A DNA stretch of 64,000 bases from Fistularia commersonii (GCA_037954325.1 JBBMNZ010000034.1:8883501-8947500), one strand, 5' to 3'; positions 47,069-58,573 are shown, counted from the first letter of the stretch. The notes: generated by a model from the sequence alone, not told the origin. Program-made: numbers and translations.

Positions 47069-47825
47069 TATATATATTATCATATATATTATGAGAGATC
47101 AAGACTACTCAACCCCACCACTGGCAATTTAGAATCAGAAAAAAATTTATTTGCCCCAGAGGGGCAATTGGGGGAAATGTATTAACATCTGAGATGAGGC
47201 ACTGTCCTGTCACCTTGCATAGGATGTAAAGAGTAAAATTATAGCCTTCATTTCCAGAATCTATGGGCTGATAGGAAGAGATCACCGTTGCAAAAATATT
47301 TTACTGGTTTGGGTTCCATGCTGCCGCAGTATGGATTGTACTGGTGTTTCCATATCGTCCCCACTTTTGGACTATTAGAATATTGATTATCCAAGTAAAT
47401 CTGTGCAGCTTGCTGATCAATAAACTCAAATCTTTTCCCCCATCATCATCATACAGTTCTTTGACTGCACTACATGCACAAACTAGTAACCTGCAGTAGA
47501 CGGAAACCCACTTAAAATAAAGAACAGAAGTGATGTAGATTTTTTTTTGTTCATTTTTATTTCATATTTGCAAATGTTTTATTTGGCAACAGATAAGTCA
47601 CAGTTGGAAGAGCACCATCTGCTGTGGGGGGGGGAGACAAATCTTCATCACACAAACTTTCTTGACTATGGAGCTGAACTGCATCAAAGTGCATGATACT
47701 TCACGTGTCTTAAGTTTGTCTCCCATTGCTTTCCAGATGATGTCTATAGAAGAAAACAATCAGAACGGGAGTACCAACAGAAAATATCGGATGGTTTCAG
47801 TATCAATGACCCTGCAGCCAAATGA
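45671..47825 (+). CDS. smim4: SMIM4/UQCC5 mitochondrial microprotein
   Basis: Two exons, 45671-45824 and 47737-47825, join within a Tyr codon (T/AT) to give 80 residues. Exon 1 ends at TTCT/GTAAGT and exon 2 follows TTTCCAG. The protein reads MFQRSRNLRYILSLVPGKRR, then a single membrane segment RFLPIFFCIGGVMEWIMI, then VRIGKETFYDVYRRKQSERE. This parallels human SMIM4 (about 70 residues; PFFFVLGGTMEWIMIKVRVG and YDVYRRK, from memory). SMIM4, also named UQCC5, is an inner-membrane assembly factor for respiratory complex III. The fish protein has a C-terminal extension of about ten residues (ending SINDPAAK). The intron of 1.9 kb contains a long TA-rich block. The gene converges on ogn with overlapping 3' ends. 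Confidence 0.94.
46800..47095. repeat. Palindromic TA/AATTAT-rich tract in the smim4 intron
   Basis: Runs of TATATA alternate with ATTATTAT and AATCATTATT units on both strands. The block is self-complementary at several scales and likely to form cruciforms or be length-variable. Confidence 0.85.
47105..47240. repeat. Short fragment of a LINE-tail type repeat
   Basis: ATTTATTTGCCCCAGAGGGG followed by CAATTG resembles the reverse form of a common teleost LINE 3' end. It lies next to the TA tract within the smim4 intron. Confidence 0.45.
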
Positions 47826-48190
47826 GAGATGGTCAGCCTCAACGTGGACTCTAACATGTATCTCATCGAGATACATTCTTCCAACCAGTCTGAATGGACT
47901 TTACAGCGTGTTGTTATTTTTTTTAAGAGCGCCATAGTTCTGGATGTGCGTGGGTGTGTATGTGTGCGAGACTAAAACAAAGACATGAATATCATAAACA
48001 GCATTTCTTGATGAGAAAGCAGTCTCAGCCAAGCTAACAAAAGTAAACACAAATGACTGACAGGTAAATTGGTCGGGATCTCAAAAAACGACAAACAGAT
48101 AAAACAGTTGAGCTCTTGCAAGCAGTCGGCACAGTGCATACACTCTAAAAAACTACTGTGATTAAAGTCTTGAAACCCATACTGTAAACC

Positions 48191-48206
48191 TTTATTTAAG
48201 AATAAA
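48191..48206. terminator. Overlapping poly(A) signals of smim4 (+) and ogn (-)
   Basis: TTTATT at 48191-48196 is AATAAA for the minus-strand ogn gene (66 bp after its stop). AATAAA at 48201-48206 serves plus-strand smim4. Only four bases separate them, so the two 3' UTRs must overlap if both signals are used. Confidence 0.65.
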
Positions 48207-48261
48207 ATGTAAGTTATGAGCTGTAATTTGTTCCCTTTGTTTAAAGCATGCTCTTCTTCAC

Positions 48262-49682
48262 TTATTTGTACCATCCGACCGGGAGAGTCTTGAGACAAAT
48301 GAAGCTGTTTGGGTATTCAGACAGCACGATGGGGTTCCCGTCCAGTCTCACTTCAACCATGTTGGTCCGGATATAGTGACTGGTGTTCCCTTTGCAAAAT
48401 GTGTCATCTGTTATCGTTTGGATCACATTGTTCTGTGGGAGACAGTGGTGGCCGGTCACACAGCTGCTCGGCACGCCGCAATAAAATCTGGACGTGGTTT
48501 CTTTCTCTCTCAGAGCTTTTCTGACTTTCAATGAATGACAGAAATACTTACGTGCAGATGCACAGTGCAGAGAGACTCTGGGAGTTTGGGCACTGCTGTT
48601 AGCTCATTGTTTGCAAGATACAGATATTCCAGCCTTGTGAGTTTCTGCAGCGCCAGGAGAAGTCACACATGTAAAAGATCTCAAATATTCTCAATGACAT
48701 CTTGTCTGCAACATTTTAGTGGACTAACTCGTTAACTTACAATAAATGCTGTCGATTTTACACCCTTGGTTGTTAGCTGGTTGAAATTGCCATTGAATGA
48801 CATCAGCTGGGTGGGAAGTATCGGAAGTTTCGTCAGTCTGTTGCGTGAAAGTATGAGCTCTTCCAGATTGGTAAGTCCGGAAAATGCTCCCTCCTCTATC
48901 TCGGAGATGAGATTCCCCGTCAGGTCAATTCTTTTCAGTGTGACTGGAAAGAAGCAGAAACCTTGAAAGACAAAGTCACAGAAGAAAAGCAATAGTCGAG
49001 GCGTCGCCTCCCATTTACCTGTGTCGGCGAAGTTTGCAGTGGTTATCCTTTCGATTTTGTTGAAACGCGCATACAGATATGCGGTTTCCCTGGGCAGTGC
49101 TGGGACAGCTGACATTTCAGGGGACACGTCCTCACAGTAAACAGACCCACTCAGACAAACACACAGTAGACATGTTGGCAGCTCTGTTGGAAAAAAAAAC
49201 AAACAAAACTATGCTACCGCATTTGCCTCATAAATAATACAACTACTTTCTTCCTCTGCATTTCTGCTGTGCGGCTTAAAATGCACGACACAGCCGAGAT
49301 CAGGTTACTCGATCAGCCCCTTTATTACATAATATGGCCTTAGCTCCATTCACAAAAATGTGCAAGAATTCCTCAGTAAGTGTTGCATAATCAACCTCAA
49401 AACAGTTGCTGAAAATCATGTTTTGAGAATCTTACCATCAGCTGTTGGACCTGCTGGATCCGTGTCTTGAGGGGTGCCATGATCCTGTAAAAAAACAAAC
49501 AATAAAACAAAACCCATTATATTAACGCTTTCATTTCACTCTGTCACTGGACTTAGGGTTTTTAGGCCCAGAGCATATTTTACCTGAGTTCTCGCCATGT
49601 CCACGGCTCTTTGATTTAATACAGATGTGAATGCATTCAGGAGCAAAGCACATACGAAAATTACGCTCCGAAAACGCATCAT
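48262..49682 (-). CDS. ogn: Osteoglycin/mimecan (class III small leucine-rich proteoglycan)
   Basis: Six minus-strand exons join in frame: 49682-49584, 49484-49436, 49183-49019, 48943-48741, 48644-48552 and 48432-48262, giving 259 residues (human 298). This is a secreted extracellular-matrix protein. The signal peptide is MMRFRSVIFVCALLLNAFTS. The N-terminal cysteine cluster TCLLCVCLSGSVYC (C-x2-C-x-C-x6-C, residues 54-66) is the class III pattern and matches human OGN almost residue for residue, as does AYLYARFNKIERIT. LRRs follow (LKRIDLTGNLISEIEEGAF, LTNLEELILSRNRLTKLP, LEYLYLANNEL). The C-terminal cap has DDTFCKGNTSHYIR and NSFICLKTLPVGWYK, with its cysteine pair. The region between signal peptide and cysteine cluster is only about 30 residues and lacks the tyrosine/acid-rich stretch of mammals. 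Convergent with smim4. Confidence 0.95.
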
Positions 49683-49799
49683 TGTGTTGCTGCTGCTGGT
49701 GAGAGAAAGGAAAGATCTGCTTAGGCAGGGACCTGAGGTACATGTGAGCTAAAAATTTTTCCATCCAGTTTTTATTTAGCTGGCAATGGAAAGAAGTGC

Positions 49800-50650
49800 A
49801 GGGGGAGAGAAGAATGGGTTTAACTCAATACATGCTGCGTATTTAGTTTGAGTCTCTCCGGTATTCGTGGTGACACTATTACAGCATTACAGTTTTTTTT
49901 TTTGTCATTTTAACAAACAGAAATAGTGAGATTTGATTATATTTAGAAGTGTACTTGCAGGTCAATTGGATTTGTGGCATTGGCATTTCCTGAATTAGCT
50001 GCAATGCGTATTAGAAAGATGGCAGTTGTATTTTATGGTTTCATCCCTGAAGTAGTAGCACATTCATATTGATAAATCATCCTTTTATTGTCCAATTAAC
50101 TCAGGTCGGGGAGCGTCTCCCGAACGACGTCTTCAACAAACATCATCGCTGACAATTCTTTGGCCCCCGGTTGATATAAATCAATGTAATTTTTTAATCG
50201 TAACTTCAATCATATTTGGGTTGTAAGCACAGATACTGTCCCGTGGTCATCTCATGATGTGACCAGTCCCCTGTGCAGAGGGTCTGAGAAGGACAAAGAC
50301 CTTTACACAAGTGCAGATACCATCATATGTCAAACAATAATTCTTGTCTCATGACATTATTACTTAGACTTTGCCTTTTCTGAACCGTCTGGATTTGCGT
50401 CGCGCACAAACTGGTTATTACAGCGTCCGAAGTAAACTGAAGCTGCTTTACCGGTAAGCATAACTAAGTGCTAATGTGTCTTTCAGCAAAAACAGTCCAT
50501 CACTTCTCCGCTGACCTTGACCATTGACCTTGTTGGCAATTTATGGAGGGTAAAAAAAACAACAACTTACAAAGCCTGTCACTCAATGACAACACCCCCT
50601 CAAAAACAAGACCGTCTGCAGCTCTGCAAAAACTGCCAGAGATTTTACGG
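49800..50650. other. Spacer upstream of ogn and ywhab (divergent)
   Basis: Contains the presumed ogn 5' flank. No coding exon or clear repeat recognised. Confidence 0.4.
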
Positions 50651-50919
50651 TGTCTGATTAAAAGCAATTTGTGAATTTAACTTGTGCAGGAAGGTGCAAG
50701 GGAACACCGTGTGTTTCTATTATGTCACTGTCCTAGCAGACATAAAAAAACCAATGCGGGTTCGACAACAAACACGCGTCGCCGTTTTAAAATCGCTTTT
50801 TTTTCTTTTCTTTTTTTTTTTTTTTGCAAATATACATGGAAAAGGCACAGAAAAATCCAGATAGAGGCAGGTTTTCGATCACGGATATGATATTTAGTAG
50901 CCGTGCAGGAGTTGCATTA

Positions 50920-51072
50920 CGTAAGGCAGATGTGTGCCGCCGAGAGGAGAAGAGGAAATACAAGTGCCAGTGCAGCGGAAGTGGTACTGCCCTGAGATAC
51001 GCTGAGCGAAACGGAGGACGGAGGCTGAATCGTCCAGAGAGCTAAAAAGCAGGACTTAAAGTCGCGAATATT
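50920..51072 (+). promoter_or_regulatory. Promoter region and candidate 5' non-coding exon of ywhab
   Basis: CG-enriched sequence with an exon-like end GAATATT/GTGAGT at 51073, pairing with the acceptor TCCGCAG at 52146, nine bases before the ATG. The following 51073-51600 is also CG-rich with several GCTAGC/TTAGC motifs typical of fish housekeeping promoters. Confidence 0.45.
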
Positions 51073-52155
51073 GTGAGTGTGATCACCGGTGGTTACGAAT
51101 TACCGCTCAGTAGGGTTGCGTTTTTATCGTACGACGGGTGAAAATGGGCTGTTTCGCCGCGCCCGATTGAATCTCTTTGAGGAGCCGTCATGCTAACGGT
51201 GCTGGCTGTCGGGGTTTGTGAAAGGCTCGCTAAGTAGCATTAGCTGTTAGCATAGGAGCTAACCGACGCTCCGGGTCCATGACACTTTGTTCTGACAGGC
51301 TGGCCTGCCTGGGCGGGCCACAGTACCGCTGCGGAAAATGAATTAAACTCGAAAGTTATCCAAACCCACGCTCGGTTATGTTTTCTGTCTGTTTCGGGAG
51401 AAAGTACTCAACGATTCGCGGTATCGCAATCTTGTTTTTCGCGAACGAAAGTCGGCCGTTGCATTTGCCGGCCTAGCTAACGGAACGGTACAGTCAGATG
51501 TAGGTACAGACGATGGGAAGAAGCTAAACCGTTAGCGTTTAGGCGCTCCGCGGCAACATGAATACGACAGATTAGCTTCGGTAACGTTATCTAATCCACT
51601 TAGGCTGCGAACGAAATTAAGAACCAAACGAACCGTGAATGAATTTGACACCATTTCAAAAGGTAATTATGGGTTAGTGAAACGATCATGCCGCTGGTGT
51701 CGCTAGCAATAATATGGGGTGGTATTATAACCTGACCCGGGAGGGCTTCGGCTAAAGTGTCGATTTGCACAATATCGGAGGTCAATAGAATCGCCGATCG
51801 TATTGAACTATTCTACAGTGGCAGTCCGCGATGCTATTGTTGCACTGGATCGGGTCCCTTTTCGGACGCAATGTGCTTAAGAGGTAGACTTTGAGAATGC
51901 TGTCAATTCGCTAGCTGCTAACCTTAGCAAGTGTACGGCTGACCCACTTGCCAGAGGGCCTTGTACTCATCCTCTTTCAGTGGAATCCAGCGGCTGTCCA
52001 GCTTCAAGACTACTATGTGTCAAAACAAAGTTAAGCTGGGTCACCTCTAATGCCAGTGCACACTTAAATAATAAGAAAGGTGTACCAGGGCTGTCTTTTT
52101 GATCAACCTTGAAGAATTAATTCCAATTCTGCATCTTCTTTCCGCAGTCTAAAAA

Positions 52156-53734
52156 ATGGATAAAAACGACCTGGTACAGAAGGCCAAGCTTGCTGAGCAG
52201 GCTGAGCGCTACGATGACATGGCTGCAGCCATGAAGCTGGTGACGGAGCAAGGCGCAGAGCTGTCAAATGAGGAGCGCAACCTACTCTCTGTTGCCTACA
52301 AGAACGTGGTAGGAGCGCGCCGCTCATCCTGGCGTGTCATCTCCAGCATTGAGCAGAAGACCGAAGGCAATGATAAAAAGCAGCAGATGGCACGCGAATA
52401 CCGAGAGAAGATTGAATCTGAGCTTCAAGAAATCTGTCATGATGTTCTGGTAAGGGCTTCTAACATTTTTTGGGGTAATTTGAGTCTTCGCTCACGACAA
52501 GCAGGCCGTTCTTGTGTTTGATTTGACGACACAACTGAAGATCTCTGTCGTTTACAGGGGCTGCTTGAACGGTTCCTTATCACCAATGCAACTAGGGCTG
52601 AGAGCAAGGTGTTCTATCTGAAAATGAAAGGCGACTATTATAGATACCTGTCTGAGGTTGCATCTGGAGATACCAAGAAGGGTAAGTGAAAACGTGTTTT
52701 ACATTGTATTATTGTGCTGTCATGCAATATTTGCCACGACGGGTAAAGTCGGATCCATAATTGCCAGAATAAGAGCTGACATATTCATTACACCTGGATT
52801 TTGCGTTCCTAAAAACATATATATATTTTTTTTTCTCAAACTGTCATGGCTTTATTTAACTTTGTGTCCAGGAAAAATCAGAATTGTTCTTTCATAAATG
52901 AAAAGTAGCGTTACTTGCGCTAGCCTGTTCTATATGTTCCCATTGCCACGCTATGAGCCTTTTAGGCTGTTAGCTGGAAAAAACAGCACTCAACATGGAC
53001 AGTCTAAAAGGCTTTGGAAACAGTTTAAAGATAGTCTTAATATTTGCCAGGTGGACTCTTTTTAAGCTTCACATGTAAGTTGGATATTTTCCTCACTTGG
53101 CTGTTCCGCTCATAATGTAGAATGTTTGCTTTTTATCAGCCCCAAGTGGCCACCAAATCATTGGCGCTGCTTTCAAAGACACTGTAAAATGTTTTTGTTC
53201 ATTATCTTGTGTCTTCAGAGACGGTGGAGAATTCGCAGCAGGCATACCAACAAGCTTTTGATATTAGCAAGGGCGAGATGCAGCCAACGCACCCCATCAG
53301 GCTCGGTCTTGCCCTCAACTTCTCAGTCTTCTACTACGAAATCCTCAACAACCCGGACAAGGCCTGCAGTCTGGCTAAGACGGTGAGAATTCAGACCTGA
53401 GCTGACGCTTCGACATCTGATACAGGTTAACTTTAGAACTTGGGAAGGCTGAGGTTTTACTTAACCAAACTGTCTTTATAATTCAGGCATTCGATGAAGC
53501 CATTGCTGAGCTTGACACTTTGAACGAGGATTCTTACAAAGACAGCACCCTGATCATGCAACTACTAAGGGACAACCTGACTGTAAGTCCAAGGCCTCTT
53601 GCCGTTTGTCCCCTCTCACTTTTATCCGAATGCATTATTCACGGAACGTCCTTCTATTCTTCTCTGTCTGTTTCCAGCTGTGGACATCAGAAAACCAGGG
53701 AGATGAGGGAGAGGCTGGCGAAGGGGAAAACTAA
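52156..53734 (+). CDS. ywhab: 14-3-3 protein beta/alpha
   Basis: Five coding exons join in frame: 52156-52449, 52558-52681, 53219-53382, 53487-53582 and 53678-53734, giving 244 residues. 14-3-3 proteins are dimeric cytosolic adaptors that bind phosphoserine/threonine motifs on kinases, phosphatases and many signalling proteins. Phosphopeptide-groove residues are present: the VVGARRSSWRVISSIEQKTE helix (Lys/Arg pair) and the Arg-Tyr of KMKGDYYRYLSEVASGD. The C terminus LWTSENQGDEGEAGEGEN and the ISSIEQ and LSEVASGD variants fit beta rather than zeta (which ends TSDTQGDEAEAGEGGEN). The next gene, pabpc1l, also follows YWHAB in human 20q13, which supports the assignment. The N terminus starts MDKNDLVQ, without the MTM extension of human beta. 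The 3' UTR is about 1.9 kb. Confidence 0.95.
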
Positions 53735-54018
53735 TGGAATTGCACTGTTAATCCACCTACACTCTTATCTTAAACACAGACAACTTATATACATCCCCCT
53801 CCACTCCATCAGCCCCTCCCTCTTCTGTATGACAAGCAGCCTGAATTGCTCCTGACCAACTAGTTTACCCCTCTCAGTTCACTGTGAGGAGACAGGGTAA
53901 TTTTCAGTTGTTAGCCAATTCAGTTACCTTGTGGAAACTTGTTGTATTGATTAGTGAGTCCATGTTGCTGTTTTTGTTGGCTTTGTGTGTATGTCTGCTC
54001 GTTTATATGTGAGTGAGC

Positions 54019-54067
54019 AGTGTGTGTGTGTGTGCGCGTGCGTGCGTGTGTGCGTGCGTGTGTGTGT

Positions 54068-54152
<85 letters not shown>
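54019..54152. repeat. Long GT microsatellite in the ywhab 3' UTR
   Basis: About 130 bp of mostly pure GT with a few GC and TC interruptions at its 5' end. On the sense strand it would give a (UG)n tract in the mRNA. Confidence 0.95.
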
Positions 54153-54153
<1 letters not shown>

Positions 54154-54643
54154 TTGAGAGAGTGAGTGTGCATGAGTGAGTGATCGATCCAGGGGGAGGG
54201 GGGTGTTGTGAATTCTAATCGTCCTTCCAAATTCCTTTGTCCCGGCTAGCTAGTTGTGGATTTTTCATCCTACTTTTGTTACTTTTCTTATTTGTGATTC
54301 CTCATGATATTTACAGGTTCTATTGTATGGTAATTAAACTGGCAGTTGATTTCCACCAAACACTGTGATAGTAGGATTTCCATTTGCTTCACAACCCCAA
54401 GACCAGTTGTGTTTGAATTTTCAGACCCGTGTACAATCCTGTATTCAACTAACTGCAATTCTGCTGTGGGCTCATACAGAATGGAGGCAGGCTGTATTGT
54501 GACACTGACATCTTGGTGTAATGCTCCTTGATCATGCTCACAAATTCTGTTTTTAAAAGTTTTAAGGGACCCTTAAATTGTCATGTTTGTTAGCTATACT
54601 GCAGACAAGACATTCCACATTTTTAGGCTTTTGGAAAGGCAGT

Positions 54644-54648
<5 letters not shown>

Positions 54649-54689
<41 letters not shown>
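54649..54689. repeat. Homopolymer T run
   Basis: About 40 uninterrupted T bases. The exact length is likely uncertain in assembly. Confidence 0.9.
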
Positions 54690-54694
<5 letters not shown>

Positions 54695-55587
54695 AAGTAT
54701 GGATTGACTGTAGTTTTACTTACTGTTAAGGTGCTGCTTGATCTCAGTCCATTGAAAAATGTATGTGCGCAAATGTGGTTCCATGTTTTTTGCAATATTG
54801 ACTATCATTTGTGTGTAATACCTAAAGTACCCTTTTATTGATGTTAATTGAAAATGTCTTTCCACACTGTACCGACCCTGCTTGCAAAATATCCCTCTTA
54901 AAGCGGTTGTTTTCTCCAAAAAATATTTGTGCCTGGCTTTCTCTTGCAGCCTCTTTCACGTAGGTGGCAACAATTAACTTGTTTTCAGACACGATTTAGA
55001 CCGGACGAGAAATTCAAGCGGTCCATCTCGACTTTAGTTTCTTCAGGTGCATTATAGTTGGTGTGACTTATTGCCTCATAAATGTCTATTTTGAAGATGC
55101 TATCGAAGGCCATTTTTTTATCACTTTGCAAAGAAGCTCAGTGTCACAATACCATGTATCACCACTACATTTCACATATTGTAGTTAGACACCATTCCAC
55201 ATAGCTGACAGTCTGTTTATTCTTAACAATGCTCCGATGAATCGAATTAATATTCTGTTGAAAAAAAAATCATGTCAGTTCATGATGATGCTTGATGAAA
55301 ATGCAGTTAGTGAATGTGGAACAAAGCCTGTCTGTATATCAGGTATCTTACTTGCTTTGTTTTTACTGACAAGTCTTATGGCTAAATTTGCTTCTGTAAC
55401 AGTCTATTACCCAGTGCACACAAGTGGTTGTGAAACTTCTAGAATAGCTCTAAAAAGCAACGAAGAAATGGAGATAAACAATGGTTGGTGTAATTCTAGC
55501 TTTGTGTTTATGTATCTTAAAAAAAACAAACATTCTAGTTTCACTATACATGTAAGAAATAGGAAAGTGTCAAAGACCATTCAGTGA

Positions 55588-55593
55588 AATAAA
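55588..55593 (+). terminator. Poly(A) signal of ywhab (distal)
   Basis: AATAAA directly before a GTTTCGTTT-type G/T-rich downstream element. Confidence 0.6.
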
Positions 55594-55739
55594 GTTTCGT
55601 TTAAGATAACTTATCGTTGAGGATCATTTTTGAAACCACTTTTTAATATGGCTTACTTTTAGCGATAAATCATGTAAAAAAAATTAGACAAACTGATTTT
55701 TTTTGTTTTGTTTTTTCCCACAATCTTAGACCAGAGGCA

Positions 55740-55933
55740 GAGTTAGATGCGTTTCTGTGCGGACTACTTTGTCCGGCGGAGTGACACATCCTGCAGTCGC
55801 GCGGAAGGTCCCACGCAGGTGTTTCACCGTCATAATTGATCTGGAAAAAAAAGGTCCCGCTCCCGTGGAAAGTCAGTGTTGCCCGTTGGGCTACATTTTA
55901 GCCGCTTCTCAACGCCGTGGCTAGTTCAGAGGT
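55740..55933 (+). promoter_or_regulatory. Candidate promoter/first non-coding exon of pabpc1l
   Basis: A CG-enriched island in AT-rich surroundings ends at a strong donor (GAGGT/GTAAGT). It could splice to the acceptor TCTGCAG at 58531, 42 bp before the pabpc1l ATG. No transcript evidence. Confidence 0.35.
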
Positions 55934-56629
55934 GTAAGTACAGCCCTTAAACTATGGTTTCATCTATTTCTCTGTTCTTAGATTACTTTTCCTCCGGTTC
56001 GTTTCAACCATAAATGCGCAAGTTTTGCCCCAAAAATTGCGTTCCAAAAAATGTTACTAATATTAGCCTCGTGATTTTTTTTTTTTTTTGGCTCGCAATA
56101 TTTCAAATTTTTTTTTTTTTACTTCCAATATTGAAATTATTTCTACAAACTTCCAATGATAATGATCTTTGTTTTTTTTTTAAGTCAATATTACTACAGC
56201 ACAATAGATCAGGCATTTATCTGAAGTGACTTAGCCACGACCGTTTTTTGGGTAAAAGTCCCATGTGTAATGTGCAGTGGTTTCATCGAGGCCTGATTGA
56301 CAAGGTTTTTTTAAGTAAACACTTCAATATTTTTCAGAATAATTTCACATATTTTACAACATGTTACTTTTAATAAAAAAAAATTGATCAAACACCCTCT
56401 TCCCCTCCGTTTTGGTGATGAGGGACTACGGTCTCAGCCTCGGAGGTTCTGATTGGCTAATTCCAACTGACCTTGTGAACAAATCCAAGGTTTTGATTGG
56501 TCGAGATTGATTAATAGTGTTTTTCAAGCTGCTGCCCTAAAATATTATTTAGTTCAAGTAAAAAGTGCACAGAGGCATCTGACACTTCAAGTTTAATCGC
56601 TAAAAATGACTATATGTAAATGATATAAC

Positions 56630-56955
56630 CCCGGCACATCCACCTCACAGCAAAAAGGTCCCTGGTGCGATTCTGGCAGAGGGCCTTTTGTTGTGGAGGT
56701 TACATGTTCCCTCAGGGTCTGCTTGGATTGTCTCAGCTTTCCAAAAACATGCAGGAGGTTCATTGGAGACTCTAAATTATCCAGATGTGCGAATGACAGA
56801 ATGAATGGTCGGATGTCCCTATTTGTGGCCCTGTGATGACTGTCGACCGGGCCGGGATGAACCCCGACACTCACCCCATGACAGCCTGGAAAGGCTCCAA
56901 TCCCCCCACAGCCCTGTCTGCAGGATAAGCGAGAATAAATTAATGAATATATATC
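56630..56955 (+). repeat. Teleost interspersed repeat with AGGATAAGCG..GAAT tail
   Basis: Text such as TTCCAAAAACATGCAGGAGG, then GTGGCCCTGTGATGACTGTC and GGCTCCAATCCCCCCACAGC, then AGGATAAGCGAGAATAAATT is a diverged copy of a very common fish repeat that usually ends in GAATGAATGAATG. No coding capacity. Confidence 0.7.
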
Positions 56956-57449
56956 CCATTAATATGCTGGCAATATGTAGTATAGTTGCTCTTATGTTTG
57001 TTTGTCAGCAGAGATTAATTTTATAGCCCACCAAACTAGTCATTACTTTTAGCTGCCTTCACGTCATGCTTACAATACAAACAAAAAGTGAAATGAGACT
57101 TTTCCCTTTTTTTTTGATGCATTTTGCATACTTTGTCTGGACACCTACATCTGTGCACCTGTGTGTGTGGTCCAAAACCAGCTTTGCAACTTATCAGTGA
57201 AAGTAGGAAAAACACTTTAGACAACATAAACAAATGACTTGTATTAATAAATTTTATTGTCACAAAACGGTTATTCAGTCAGAAGGGCTTGAACCAAAAA
57301 TATGAAGCTTAGCGAGGCAGTCGGAGACAGGGTGTTCAATGTCGGCTAAGGACGTGTGAGCCATTATCAAACCATGAAGATTCAATTTTCCCCCTTTAGA
57401 TCCCTCTTTGTAGTCGTGAGGGGGAGAAAAAAGCGAGAAAAAAAAAACC

Positions 57450-57590
57450 TTTGCCGCCTTCAGTTAGTTGAGTGGGAGCGCCTTGGGATTCCCCTGGCAG
57501 GACTGGACGAAATGGCCGGGGAGAGGGAAGTCTGGGTCCGTCTGCTTTGACTGCTGCCCCGCGACCCAGCCCAAGATCAGCTGCAGGAGA
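57450..57590 (+). mobile_element. LINE ORF C-terminal fragment
   Basis: The plus frame reads VEWERLGIPLAGLDEMAGER then EVWVRLL before a stop, followed by GCTGCCCCGCGACCCAGCCC. This is the C-terminal end of a fish non-LTR retrotransposon ORF2 (usual form: WxxLGIPPEELEEVAGERE followed by LLPPRPDP). It is isolated and truncated. The minus-strand frame across it (57396-57665) is a shadow. Confidence 0.75.
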
Positions 57591-57599
57591 CTGACCGGT

Positions 57600-58530
57600 G
57601 GATAGTGTGCTCTTCAGTCGCAGCCGTGCATAAATACCCTGCCACAACGACCCATCCTTGTGCAAAGAGCAGCATTATAGAGATTTTTTTTTTTTTTTTT
57701 TTTGTCTAAAACAAATCAGAGATAACATTTACAGGAAATGGCAAAATGACTTGTACAAATATTCCTGTCATGGAACAGTGGAAAGCAATGAGCCAGGTTG
57801 ACAGGCACTCCCTTCTGTACAAAAAACACATTGTATGCATGCACGCCACCTCAGGAGAGCACACATTACCAAGAAACACATTGAGCAGTGTTCAAGTATG
57901 GTTATTGCTGAAATTAAATCATTCAGGAATGGTATGATGCGGATCAACTTTTGAAGTCAGAAAACCCACATTTTGTCCGGGATTCAGTCCTCATCCCAAA
58001 AATCAAGCAACGACTACAATTTTAAATTAGCTCGTCAGCCAATCCTGTCATACACAGTAGTTAAAATGTCTGTCAAAAGCACTCAATCAAATTGTTTCTA
58101 TTCAATGCAGCTCCCAAAATGTATCCAACTCAAAATCTTAAGCAATATATTTGTTGCGGTAATATTCATATTTGTAGCTTTGGATTTATAGCGGGCAAAA
58201 AGTAATCCATCATAAAGTCCAGTGATTTGACAGGCTGTAATTTTGACCCTTTTCAGTGTCATTTGAAATGAGTTTCTCTTTGAACTGCTATATTGAAAAA
58301 TTCTAGACCGTAAATTGTTTCGCTCCTTCGATTCCTAACAGTGACTGTAGTTCTCACAATTCTGATCAAGGCCAATAATACTATTTTTACCCATTGCTTT
58401 ATCATTTTAGACTCAATCAAACCCTGGAGGTAAAAATGTTTATCAAAATAAAACACGGGTCATCAATGACACAAGCAAGATTATCACTTCTAGCAAATCC
58501 TGTGCTGAGAGTTTTATTTCTAAGTCTGCA
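57600..58530. other. Spacer upstream of the pabpc1l coding start
   Basis: AT-rich with a T17 run at 57685-57702. I see no other gene. It probably lies within the pabpc1l 5' intron if the upstream first exon is real. Confidence 0.4.
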
Positions 58531-58573
58531 GATAAAATACTCCTGCTCTGTGTTTGATCAGCTGTCATCCAAG

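Larger units (their letters stand above)
53735..55610 (+). other. Long 3' UTR of ywhab
   Basis: The region from the stop codon to AATAAA at 55588-55593 shows no competing gene and includes a GT microsatellite (54019-54152) and a long T run (about 54650-54689). Its length fits the long 3' UTR known for YWHAB genes. Earlier poly(A) use cannot be excluded. Confidence 0.6.

Noticed and set aside
53985..54230. Open frames of alternating Cys/Val or Thr/His
   Set aside because: Translation of the GT/CA microsatellite.
57396..57665. 89-codon minus-strand open frame
   Set aside because: Opposite strand of a LINE ORF fragment that reads correctly on the plus strand.
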